Source of the DNA: JAGQRJ01 sp041402045
GTDB taxonomy: Bacteria; Planctomycetota; J058
Assembly: GCA_041402045.1 (NCBI GenBank)
Contig: JAWKSZ010000113.1
Coordinates: 1-9,824 of the forward strand
Direction of reading: 5' to 3'
DNA: 9,824 nt
Shown: positions 1-6,573 of the stretch, in pieces
Layout: each line of letters starts with the position of its first letter
Numbering within the stretch: position 1 is the first letter of the stretch
Program-made: the position numbers and the translations under genes
Notes under the pieces: model-generated
Databases searched by the model: none
What the model saw: the letters and a program-made list of their open reading frames with translations, nothing else
What the model was told of the DNA's origin: nothing

Positions 1-44
1 GCCGCGAGCGCCAGGCTCAGGAACAGCGCGCTGAGCCGGCTCAC
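1..44 (-). CDS. Start of an exported protein, cut by the window edge
   Basis: Only the first 14 codons are visible. A GTG at 44-42 overlaps the TGA of the upstream amidohydrolase-like gene in a GTGA arrangement, the same junction type used between the other genes of this array. The translation reads MSRLSALFLSLALA and continues with Ala, a typical Sec signal-peptide beginning with a basic residue followed by a hydrophobic core. The upstream GGGGGCGAG is only a weak ribosome binding site, so translational coupling is probable. The product cannot be identified from this fragment. By context it would be a fifth exported member of the operon, possibly another amidohydrolase-like protein, but that is inference. 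Confidence 0.6.
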   Translation of the reverse strand, partial: MSRLSALFLSLALA

Positions 45-1525
45 CGCTGCTCGCCCCCGTGCTCGCGGTGCTCGTCGGGGGTCTCGGGAGCCGGGCGCTC
101 GCCGGGCTTCTTCTCCGACGACCCGCGCTCCTGCTCCGCCGGAGTCTCCTTGCCGGGCTCGCCCGGGTCCTCGTCGCGGTCCTCGGGCTGGAGCTCCTCT
201 TCGCCCTCGTGGGGCTTGTGGGCGCTGGTCGGGCCCGAGCCTTCGCTGCCCTCGATCAGGCGCTCGAGGCGCACGTCCTTGCTGCGCTCGTAGACGACCT
301 CGCCCCCGAGCAGCACCTGGTCCACGTGGGTCGTCGCCTCGAGGGGGTCCCCCGAGAGCACGAGCACGTTGGCCGCGGCGCCCGGCGCCAGGGTCCCGAC
401 CTGACCCTCGAGCCCCAGGATCTGGGCCGGGATCTGGGTGATCGCGCGCAGCGCCTGCTCGCGTCCGATCCCCTCGCGCACGCAGCGCGCGGCCTGATAC
501 CAGAGGTAGCGGTCACCGAAGCCGCTGTCGCGGTCGACCATGAGCCCGAACTCCACGTCGTTGTCGGCGTAGACCCGGGGCACGAAGGTCTCGCGCTCGT
601 CCCCGGTGAAGGGGTCGCGCTCGCGGTAGGTCAGGGTCGGCATGAGCAGCACCGGCCGCTCCACGGTCTTGATCAGCTCGATCGCCTTGTGGCACTCGGC
701 GCCGAGGATCAGCGTGGTCCGCGGGAGGAAGCCCATGTCCTGGGCCATGGCCAGGGCGAAGGGCACGTCCTGGGCGCGCTCGCAGTAGACGTAGGCGTCG
801 AGCTGCCCCGAGACGAGGAGGTAGAGGTTCCTCTGCTGGGGGTCGACGTCCTCGGGACGCAGGAGCTTGCGCCCGAGCTCGCGCGCCTTCTGGGGCGGGA
901 CCTCGACCTGCTTGCCCTCGCGCTCCTGCTCCTGCGCGTAGCGCTTCTCCGCGACCTGGTCCAAGTGGTCCTGGAGCTGGGCGAAGGACTCGCGGAGCTG
1001 CGCGCGCTGGCGCACGCGATCCCAGCCCGGGCGGTCGCTGACCGAGAGGATCAGCCCCGTCGCCGGGCGCACGGTCATTTCCTCCACGGTCAGGCCCAGG
1101 GGCTGCACCACGCGCCCCAGGCCGCCGATCGCGGTGTCGTTGCCCTGGGTCACGTGGACCGTGGTCACGCCCTCGCGCAGGAAGCCCTCGAAGCGCGGGC
1201 TCGAGGGGTCGATCGCGTCGTAGGCGTCGAGGTAGGGCGTGGTCGGCTGGCTCTCGTTGGCCCGGTCGAGGCCGCTCGAGGTGCGCGCCAGGACCATGCC
1301 CGGGAACAGGACCTTCCCCGACACGTCGATCACGCGCGCGTCGTAGGGGAGCTTGGGGTCCTGGCCCTCGAGCACGGCCTTGACCTTGCCGTCCTCGATC
1401 AGGAGCGTCGCCGCGGCGTCGGTCCCGGCCGGGTCCAGGATCCGTCCGCCGGTGAGGGCCACGGTCTCCGCCAGGGCAGGGGCGACGCAGAGCGCCGCGA
1501 GGGGGATCAACCAGGTGCGAGTCAT
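41..1525 (-). CDS. Exported amidohydrolase-like protein, degenerate metal site, charged C-terminal tail
   Basis: 494 residues from an ATG at 1525, preceded by GAGG four bases upstream. Residues 1-19 form a signal peptide ending in ALA. Residues 20-75 are the N-terminal beta part of an amidohydrolase, followed by a PG motif (75-76) that normally leads into the HxH metal-binding loop. Family signatures follow: a DAYDAIDP stretch (100-107), GVTTV (119-123), and a C-terminal GTLAPGAAANVLVLSGDP block (377-394). However, the HxH position reads R81-T-S83, the strand-5 His is replaced by Tyr247, and the strand-6 His by Ala276; only an Asp (331 or 333) could remain at strand 8. Hydrolase activity is therefore doubtful. 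Residues 168-230 are charged and helical. Residues 421-494 are a Glu/Pro/Gly-rich, probably disordered tail. It is the fourth gene of the tandem array, 31 bases after its neighbour. Confidence 0.9.
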   Translation of the reverse strand: MTRTWLIPLAALCVAPALAETVALTGGRILDPAGTDAAATLLIEDGKVKAVLEGQDPKLPYDARVIDVSGKVLFPGMVLARTSSGLDRANESQPTTPYLDAYDAIDPSSPRFEGFLREGVTTVHVTQGNDTAIGGLGRVVQPLGLTVEEMTVRPATGLILSVSDRPGWDRVRQRAQLRESFAQLQDHLDQVAEKRYAQEQEREGKQVEVPPQKARELGRKLLRPEDVDPQQRNLYLLVSGQLDAYVYCERAQDVPFALAMAQDMGFLPRTTLILGAECHKAIELIKTVERPVLLMPTLTYRERDPFTGDERETFVPRVYADNDVEFGLMVDRDSGFGDRYLWYQAARCVREGIGREQALRAITQIPAQILGLEGQVGTLAPGAAANVLVLSGDPLEATTHVDQVLLGGEVVYERSKDVRLERLIEGSEGSGPTSAHKPHEGEEELQPEDRDEDPGEPGKETPAEQERGSSEKKPGERPAPETPDEHREHGGEQR

Positions 1526-1556
1526 GCTGCCTCGTGTTCCTTGCGCGTAGCCGCGC

Positions 1557-2831
1557 CTAGAAGTTCTGCCGACGCGGCTGCTCGGGGCCCTCGGGGGCCT
1601 CGCCGGCAGCGGCGTCCGTGTCCCAGCTCGCGTCGTCGACCTGCTCGGCGTCGCGATAGATCGCCCGCCCGCCGCGGAGCACGAGCAAGGGCTTGCTCGT
1701 GGCGGCGAAGGGCTGCCCGCTCCACACCACGAGGTCGGCCTGCTTGCCGACCTCGAGGGTCCCGGTGCGGTCCAAGATCCCCAGCACCCGCGCGGGGCTC
1801 TGGGTCACCGCGCGCAGCGCGGCGTCGAACTCGAGGCCGTAGCGCATGGCCCACATGGCCTGCTCGGCCAGGCCTTCGTCCAGCCGGTCGGTCGCGGTCA
1901 GGCAGAAGGGGATCTGGGCCTGCTCCAGGAGCAGCGGGGTCTTGAGGCAGGGGTGCTCGGCCTCGCCGGTCCGCGCCTGCGAGCCGAGGGGCTCCATGAA
2001 CATGGGGCCGAAGATCACCTCCACGTCGCGCCCGCGCAGGAGGTCCAGGCAGTGGTAGGCCTCGGTGGCCTCCTCGAAGCAGAGCTTCTTGATCCCGAAC
2101 TCGTCCGCCAGGCGCAGCGCCGTCTCCAGGTCGTGGCGCTGCCGCGCGTGGACCCGCAGCCCGTGCTGCCCGGCGAGGGTCGCCCCCAGCGCCTGCGCCG
2201 CCGGGGTCTCGACCCCGCGCTGCGCGTCCATGAGCGCCTCGCGCAGCACCCAGATCAGCCCCATGCGCGTGTTGGGCCGACGCGCGGTCATGCCCGCCGA
2301 GTCGCGGAACGGGCGCCCGTTGCGCTGCCCGCGGCGCCAGGCCTCGTTGGAGAGGGTCAGCTTCACGTCGCCCGGGTGCGCGAGCAGCGCGGGCTCACGC
2401 CCGGTGCCGACCAGCGCGCCTTGGCTCCCGATCACGCTCGCGGGGTTGCTGGTCACGTAGACCGTGGTCACCCCCTGCGCGGCGAGCCGGCCCCAGATCG
2501 CCCCGGAGAGGCTGAGGGCGTCGGCGAGCTTCAGGTGCGGCACGACCTCCGAGGAGGCCTCGACCGAGCCGTCGCCGGCGGGGACCGCGGCGTCGATCAG
2601 CCCCGGGGTCACCTGCACGTCAGCCAGGTCGAGGACCGGCGCGTCCCCCACGTCCGGGAGGTCGGCCAACGGACCGACCCAGGCGATCTTGCCCTCGTCG
2701 ACGACGACCGCCCCCGGCGCGAAGGTCTGCCCCGCGGCGGTGTGCACCCGCCCGCGGATCACCCGCGGCGCGGCCTGCAGCGAGAGGGCCCCCGCGCACA
2801 GCGCGAGGAGGAACAGGCTCGAGCGCCTCAC
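1557..2831 (-). CDS. Exported amidohydrolase-like protein, degenerate metal site
   Basis: 424 residues from a GTG at 2831 that overlaps the upstream gene's TGA by four bases; GGAGGT lies five bases upstream. The frame is open further upstream, but only this start gives a signal peptide (MRRSSLFLLALCAGALSLQAA). The imidazolonepropionase-like fold is shown by VTPGLIDA (74-81), GVTTVYV (120-126) followed by NPASVIGSQGALV (129-141), the RPNTRMG segment before the helix REAL (185-200), VHAR (227-230), an EATEAY segment (254-259) and the C-terminal GTLEVGKQADLVVW (357-370). The HxH motif is A82-V-P84. The strand-5 His228 survives, the strand-6 His is Glu254, and Asp315 may stand at strand 8. The C-terminal 30 residues are acidic and Pro/Gly-rich. 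The substrate is unknown. It is the best-preserved of the four, but I still expect it not to bind metal in the usual way. Confidence 0.9.
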   Translation of the reverse strand: MRRSSLFLLALCAGALSLQAAPRVIRGRVHTAAGQTFAPGAVVVDEGKIAWVGPLADLPDVGDAPVLDLADVQVTPGLIDAAVPAGDGSVEASSEVVPHLKLADALSLSGAIWGRLAAQGVTTVYVTSNPASVIGSQGALVGTGREPALLAHPGDVKLTLSNEAWRRGQRNGRPFRDSAGMTARRPNTRMGLIWVLREALMDAQRGVETPAAQALGATLAGQHGLRVHARQRHDLETALRLADEFGIKKLCFEEATEAYHCLDLLRGRDVEVIFGPMFMEPLGSQARTGEAEHPCLKTPLLLEQAQIPFCLTATDRLDEGLAEQAMWAMRYGLEFDAALRAVTQSPARVLGILDRTGTLEVGKQADLVVWSGQPFAATSKPLLVLRGGRAIYRDAEQVDDASWDTDAAAGEAPEGPEQPRRQNF

Positions 2832-3943
2832 TGGGCACCTCCGCTGGCGGGGCGACGGTAGACCCGCCGCCCGTCGACGTAGACCGCGAGCAGGCGCGCC
2901 CCCGCCTCCAGCGGGTGCGCGCTCCACACCGCGAGGTCGCCGTCGGCGCCCGCGGCCAGGGTCCCGATCCGGTCCCCGAGGCCGAGGGCGCGCGCCGGCG
3001 CGCCGGTCAGGGCGTCGAGGGCGACGTCCGGGTCGAGCCCCGCGCCCACGGCGAGCAGCGCGCTCACGCGCTGGGCCCGCGGGTCGCGCAGCGGCGCGGC
3101 GCTGGTGAAGCACAGCTCGGCGCGCTGGGCCGCCAGCTGCTGCGGCAGGGCCAGGGTCAGCGGGTCGGCGTCGAGGTCGTAGGGGCCGAGCACGACCGGC
3201 TGCCCGGCGAGCTTCAGCCGCCCGAACTCGGGCTCGGGCCGCGGGTCGAGGTGCAGGATCAAGCGCAGGCCGAGGGCCTGCTCGAGCTCGAGCATGCGCC
3301 GCGCGTGGCCGGCGTCGTCCACCGTGCACAGCCCGGGGATCGACCCGCGAGCGAAGGCGGCGAAGGCGTCCTCGCCGTCCTGGTGCCCGGCCTCGAGCCG
3401 CGCACGCAGCTCGCTGTAGGCCATGACCGCGCTCGTGGGCGCGCGGTCGTCGCGCAGCACGTCGGCGGTCAGCGAGAGCTTGGCCAGGGCCGCCCCCTCG
3501 AGCCTGGCGCCGCCGGCGGTCTTGAGCAGCCCGCCGCGCCCCGCGAACACCGCGGCGTCCCCGGGCACCACCGCGCAGGAGGTGATCCCCGCGCGCAGGG
3601 CCTGCGCGAACTCGCGGCTCTTGGGGTCGACGGCGTCGAGCGCGTCGACGTCGAGGGCGAAGGCCTCGGCCGCCTCGGTCAGGTCGCCCAGCCCGCCCAG
3701 GTGGGTGCGCAGGTCGACGAAGCCCGGGGTGATCACCGCGCCCGGGTAGCGGTCGACCCGCAGCCCGTCGGGGAACTCGTGGGACAGGGTCACGACCTTG
3801 CCGTCGCGCACCACGACCCCGCCGCCGGTGAGCGGCTCCTGCCCGCGGCCGGCGAGCACGAGCCCGCCCTGGACCGCGACGTCTTGGGCCCCCGCCAGCG
3901 CCGCGGCGCCGAGCACGAGGGCAGAGAGCAGGCGCAGCGTCAT
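2828..3943 (-). CDS. Exported short amidohydrolase-like protein, degenerate metal site
   Basis: 371 residues from an ATG at 3943, in an ATGA overlap with the upstream gene and with AAAGGA six bases before it. The signal peptide is residues 1-19 (MTLRLLSALVLGAAALAGA). Family features are VVVRDGKVVTL (43-53), ITPGFVD (71-77), DALDAVDP (100-107), AGITS (118-122), AGRGGLLKT (134-142) and IGTLAAGADGDLAVWSAHP (326-344). The HxH motif reads R79-T-H81, so only the second His is kept. The strand-5 region reads CTVDD (206-210) in place of the usual His-containing segment, and the strand-8 Asp is lost in the FTSAAP stretch (279-284). At 371 residues it is shorter than usual for this family (generally above 400), because it lacks the charged linker found in its neighbours. 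A catalytically inactive or altered role is likely; none can be named. Confidence 0.88.
   Translation of the reverse strand: MTLRLLSALVLGAAALAGAQDVAVQGGLVLAGRGQEPLTGGGVVVRDGKVVTLSHEFPDGLRVDRYPGAVITPGFVDLRTHLGGLGDLTEAAEAFALDVDALDAVDPKSREFAQALRAGITSCAVVPGDAAVFAGRGGLLKTAGGARLEGAALAKLSLTADVLRDDRAPTSAVMAYSELRARLEAGHQDGEDAFAAFARGSIPGLCTVDDAGHARRMLELEQALGLRLILHLDPRPEPEFGRLKLAGQPVVLGPYDLDADPLTLALPQQLAAQRAELCFTSAAPLRDPRAQRVSALLAVGAGLDPDVALDALTGAPARALGLGDRIGTLAAGADGDLAVWSAHPLEAGARLLAVYVDGRRVYRRPASGGAQ
2837..2842 (-). promoter_or_regulatory. Ribosome binding site deciding the GTG start at 2831
   Basis: The minus strand reads GGAGGT, then five bases, then GTG. The site lies inside the last codons of the upstream gene and selects the GTG start over the longer open frame. 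Confidence 0.75.
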
Positions 3944-5277
3944 GGCGCGTCCTTTCGGTAGACCAGGCGGCCGTCGACCACGGTCGCGACCACGCCCCCG
4001 CGGGCGTCGAGGAGCACGAGGTCGGCGCGGTAGCCCTGGGCCACGCGCCCGAGCTCGGCCCCCACGCCGAGCACCTCGGCGGCGGTGCGGGTCACCGCGG
4101 CCTCGGCCTGCTCGGGGGCCAGCCCGCCCGCGGCGTAGAGCCCGGCGTTCAGCGCCACCTGGGGGCTGGCGTCGAGGCTGCCGCTGCCCACCGCCAGGGT
4201 CACCCCGGCCGCGTCCAGGCGCGCCGCGCCGTCCTCGGCGTCCCGCAGCGGGACCAGGGCCTGCCAGCCCGCCCCCGAGCGCGGCGCCGACTCGCCCCGC
4301 GCGTACTCGTCGGGCTGGGCGCCGGTGACCGTCGCCGGGATCGCGGGGCCGAGGACCACCGCCACGTCGGCGCCCGCCAGCTCGCGGGCGGCGAGGTAGG
4401 CCTCGCGCCCGCCCTCGAGCACCAGCCGCAGGTCGAAGGCCTCCGCCAGCTCGAGGGCGTTGATCACGTCCGCCGCGCGCTCGACGTGCAGGCGCAGGGG
4501 GATCTCGCGGGCCAGCACGCGCACCATGGCGTCCTTGCCGCGGTCCCGCGGGGGCTGCTTGGGCGCCTTGGGCTCGTCCTTCTTCGTCTCGTCCTTGGCG
4601 GGCGCCGCCTTCTTCTCGGGCTTGCCGCGCTTCTTGGGCGCCTCGGCCGCAGGCTTGGTGCCCGAGTCGACCGCCGCGGTCGCGGGGAGCTTCTCCACGT
4701 ACTCGGCGAGCTCCTCCTCGTAGTCGAGCCAGGCCTCGCGGTAGCGCTTGGCCTCGGCGAAGCTCTCGCGCAGCTCCCCCCAGCGCTGGGCGCGGGTCAA
4801 GGCGCCCTCCCCCACCCCCAACCCGGCGCAGAGCGCCGAGGCGTCCGAGACCACGCGGTCCTCGGGCTTGGCCGCCTCGGGCAGGAGGCGGATCACTGCG
4901 GCCAGCCCGTTGATCCCGTCGCGGGCGTGGTTCGGGGTCAGGCACAGCGCGGTCACGCCCTGGCTGTAGGCGCGGCGGAGGAAGTCCCGGTCGTAGGGGT
5001 CGAAGGCGTCGAGGGCCGTCCCCAGCCCGGAGTTGCCGCCGACCTCGGCCCAGGCGTCGATCCGCCCGGCGACCAGCGTCGCGCCCTGGGCGTCGAGCTT
5101 GACCAGCCGGCCAGGCACCCGGGGCGGACCCTCGGCGAGCTGCACGATCTTGCCACCGGCCACCAGCACCGCGCTCTTGCCGGGCGCGTCGGGGATCGTG
5201 GCGTTCGTGATCACCAGGTTTTGAGCCGACGCCGGCGCGAGGAGCGCGGCGAAACAGCTCAGGAGCAGAGTTCTCAT
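3940..5277 (-). CDS. Exported amidohydrolase-like protein with charged linker, degenerate metal site
   Basis: 445 residues from an ATG at 5277 with AAGG five bases upstream. A longer frame begins at 5325, but starting at 5277 gives a clean signal peptide (MRTLLLSCFAALLAPASA, cleavage after 18). Residues 19-70 are the N-terminal beta part, and LVAGRIDAWAEVG (68-80) is the strand-1 loop. DAFDPYD (90-96), GVTAL (107-111), RLHVERAAD (262-270), EGGREAY (288-294) and RVAQGYRADLVLLDA (411-425) mark the family. The HxH motif reads W76-A-E78; His264 of strand 5 is kept; the strand-6 His is Gly289; the strand-8 Asp is Gly or Ser in the VGSGS segment (363-367). Residues 165-196 form a charged helix (LRESF, YEEELAEYVEKL), then 205-248 is a Lys/Glu/Pro/Ala-rich linker. 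This is the first gene of the array; the following gene overlaps it by four bases. Confidence 0.9.
   Translation of the reverse strand: MRTLLLSCFAALLAPASAQNLVITNATIPDAPGKSAVLVAGGKIVQLAEGPPRVPGRLVKLDAQGATLVAGRIDAWAEVGGNSGLGTALDAFDPYDRDFLRRAYSQGVTALCLTPNHARDGINGLAAVIRLLPEAAKPEDRVVSDASALCAGLGVGEGALTRAQRWGELRESFAEAKRYREAWLDYEEELAEYVEKLPATAAVDSGTKPAAEAPKKRGKPEKKAAPAKDETKKDEPKAPKQPPRDRGKDAMVRVLAREIPLRLHVERAADVINALELAEAFDLRLVLEGGREAYLAARELAGADVAVVLGPAIPATVTGAQPDEYARGESAPRSGAGWQALVPLRDAEDGAARLDAAGVTLAVGSGSLDASPQVALNAGLYAAGGLAPEQAEAAVTRTAAEVLGVGAELGRVAQGYRADLVLLDARGGVVATVVDGRLVYRKDAP
3950..3955 (-). promoter_or_regulatory. Ribosome binding site for the ATG at 3943
   Basis: The minus strand reads AAAGGA, then six bases, then ATG. 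It lies within the 3' end of the upstream gene, whose stop overlaps this start, and supports the short form over a frame that stays open to about 4945. Confidence 0.7.
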
Positions 5278-5296
5278 GAGCACCTTCGCGGCCCAG

Positions 5297-5325
5297 ACCC
5301 TAAGCCCCCGGGCGCAGGGCGACAA
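5297..5325 (-). promoter_or_regulatory. Weak candidate sigma70-type promoter for the amidohydrolase-like array
   Basis: On the minus strand TTGTCG (5325-5320) is followed after 17 bases by TAGGGT (5302-5297). Each hexamer matches the consensus at three positions and the spacing is ideal. The predicted start would leave a leader of only about 13 bases before the ATG at 5277. The -35 hexamer lies inside the hairpin at 5317-5334. In such GC-rich DNA a chance match is quite possible. Confidence 0.2.
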
Positions 5326-5334
5326 GCGTCGCCC
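5317..5334 (-). terminator. 7-bp perfect hairpin between aminotransferase gene and array
   Basis: The minus strand reads GGGCGAC, GCTT, GTCGCCC: a perfect 7-bp GC-rich stem with a four-base loop, 22 bases after the aminotransferase stop codon. No U-run follows, so it is not a classical intrinsic terminator. It could be a weak terminator, an mRNA-end stabiliser or an operator. It lies in the largest intergenic gap of the window (78 bases), which supports a boundary between two transcription units. Confidence 0.4.
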
Positions 5335-5355
5335 GGTCGCGAACGTGTAAGAGAT

Positions 5356-6525
5356 CTACGCGTAGAAGCGGCGCACCGCGTCGATCACCCGGGCCCGCGC
5401 GTCCTCGGGGAGCTCGGGGTACATCGGGAGCGAGATCACCTCCGCCGCCGCGGCCTCGGCCTGGGGCAGGTCGCCCGCGCGGTAGCCGAAGTTGGCGAAG
5501 CACTCCTGGAGGTGCAGCGGGATCGGGTAGTAGACGCCGTTGCCCACCTTGGCCGCGTCGAGGGCGGCCTTGAGCTCGTCCCGGCGCTCGGCGCGCACGG
5601 TGTAGAGGTGGTAGATCGTCTCCACGTGGGGCAGCGGGCGGCGCAGGGGGGTGACCCCCTCGAGCTCCTCGAAGGCGCTGTCGTAGGCCGCGGCGTGCAC
5701 CCGGCGCTGCGCGTTCCAGCCGTCGACGTGGGGCAGCTTGACCCGCACGATCGCCGCCTGCAGCTCGTCGAGGCGGCTGTTGATCCCGACCTCCTCGTGC
5801 ACGTAGCGGCGCTTGGAGGAGCCGTGCACCCGCAGCGAGCGCAGGCGCTCGGCCAGCGCGTCGTCGTCGGTGGTGATCAGCCCGCCGTCGCCGGCGCCGC
5901 CCAGGTTCTTGGTCGGGTAGAAGCTGAAGGTCGCCGCGCGCCCGAAGGCGCCGCAGCGCTTGCCGCGGTAGCTGCTGCCCCAGGCCTGCGCGGCGTCCTC
6001 GATCAGCTCCAGCCCGTGGGCGGTGCAGATCGCCTGCAGGCGCTCGTAGTCGCAGGGGCGCCCGAAGATGTCCACCGCCATGACCGCGCGCACCCGCGCG
6101 CCCTGCTTGGGCTCGCGCAGGGTCCCGTCGGCCTCCTTGGTGCAGGTGGCGAGGAAGCGCTCGAGGGCCGCGGGGTCCATGTTGATCGTGTCGGGCTCGA
6201 TGTCGACGAAGTCCACCCGGCAGCCCAGCCGCGCCGGCGCGCCGGCCGAGGCGAAGAAGGTCATGGGGGTGGTCACGATCGAGTCCCCCGGCCCGTAGTC
6301 CAGCGCGCGCAGCACGAGCAGGAGCGCGTCCGAGCCCGAGGCGCAGCCGATCGCGTGCTTGACCCCGATCGCCTGGGCCGACTCGGCCTCGAGGGCCTTG
6401 CCCTCGGGCCCGAGCACGAACCACTGGGTGGTGAGGACCTTGGTCACCGCGCGGCGCATGTCGCGCGCCAGCGCGCGGTGTTGGGGGCCGAGGTCGAGGA
6501 GCGGGATCTGGGCAGCGTCGGTCAT
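5356..6525 (-). CDS. DegT/DnrJ/EryC1/StrS family PLP-dependent aminotransferase
   Basis: 389 residues from the ATG at 6525, the usual length for the family. These cytosolic enzymes transfer an amino group, typically from glutamate, to a keto-sugar attached to a nucleotide, making amino sugars for surface polysaccharides, glycoproteins or secondary metabolites. The family hallmarks are present: IPLLDLGPQH near the N-terminus (7-16), the PLP-phosphate contact region CASGSDALLL (61-70), TPMTFFAS (86-93), EDAAQAWGS (176-184, PLP-contacting Asp177 and Gln180), SFYPTKNLGG with the Schiff-base Lys206, GDGGLITT (212-219), RLDELQAAI (251-259) and YYPIPLHLQECF (332-343). An in-frame TTG at 6561 could add 12 residues, but these are encoded by a G-rich tract and the N-terminus from 6525 already fits. 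Neither start has a good ribosome binding site. No other sugar-nucleotide genes are visible, so the exact substrate cannot be assigned. Confidence 0.95.
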   Translation of the reverse strand: MTDAAQIPLLDLGPQHRALARDMRRAVTKVLTTQWFVLGPEGKALEAESAQAIGVKHAIGCASGSDALLLVLRALDYGPGDSIVTTPMTFFASAGAPARLGCRVDFVDIEPDTINMDPAALERFLATCTKEADGTLREPKQGARVRAVMAVDIFGRPCDYERLQAICTAHGLELIEDAAQAWGSSYRGKRCGAFGRAATFSFYPTKNLGGAGDGGLITTDDDALAERLRSLRVHGSSKRRYVHEEVGINSRLDELQAAIVRVKLPHVDGWNAQRRVHAAAYDSAFEELEGVTPLRRPLPHVETIYHLYTVRAERRDELKAALDAAKVGNGVYYPIPLHLQECFANFGYRAGDLPQAEAAAAEVISLPMYPELPEDARARVIDAVRRFYA

Positions 6526-6540
6526 GGCCGCGAAGCTAAT

Positions 6541-6556
6541 CCCCCCCCGGGGGCCC
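6541..6556. repeat. C8-G5-C3 homopolymer tract in a short intergenic gap
   Basis: The plus strand reads eight C, five G and three C, containing a CCCCCGGGGG palindrome. It sits in the 48-base gap between the TPR gene stop and the aminotransferase ATG, about 15 bases before that ATG on the minus strand. Homopolymers of this length can slip, and the tract can fold on itself in mRNA. It may also be an incidental result of high GC. Confidence 0.5.
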
Positions 6557-6573
6557 GTCAATGAAGCCGGGCG

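Noticed and set aside
59..1945. 628-codon open frame on the plus strand opposite two amidohydrolase-like genes
   Set aside because: It is the antisense of well-supported genes, is dominated by Arg, Ala, Gly, Leu and His with no domain, and long antisense frames are expected at this GC content.
2769..2831. Possible lipoprotein signal around Cys12 of the 1557-2831 gene
   Set aside because: The residue before the Cys is Leu, not Gly, Ala or Ser, so the lipobox does not fit; ordinary cleavage near residue 21 is more likely.
1557..3329. Long form of the 424-residue protein starting at 3329
   Set aside because: The extension is low-complexity shadow translation of the upstream gene, and the GTG at 2831 has GGAGGT and a signal peptide.
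2828..4945. Long form of the 371-residue protein starting at 4945
   Set aside because: The extra 334 residues are Arg/Gly/Pro-rich out-of-frame translation of the upstream gene. The ATG at 3943 has a ribosome binding site and starts a signal peptide.
5254..5277. Possible lipoprotein signal around Cys8 of the first array gene
   Set aside because: Only seven residues precede the Cys and the N-terminal region is too short for a lipobox; a normal cleavage site after residue 18 fits better.
4486..6564. 692-codon open frame on the plus strand
   Set aside because: It spans the antisense of the 3940-5277 gene, the intergenic gap and the whole aminotransferase gene. Composition is that of a GC-rich shadow, and the opposite strand has clear family motifs.
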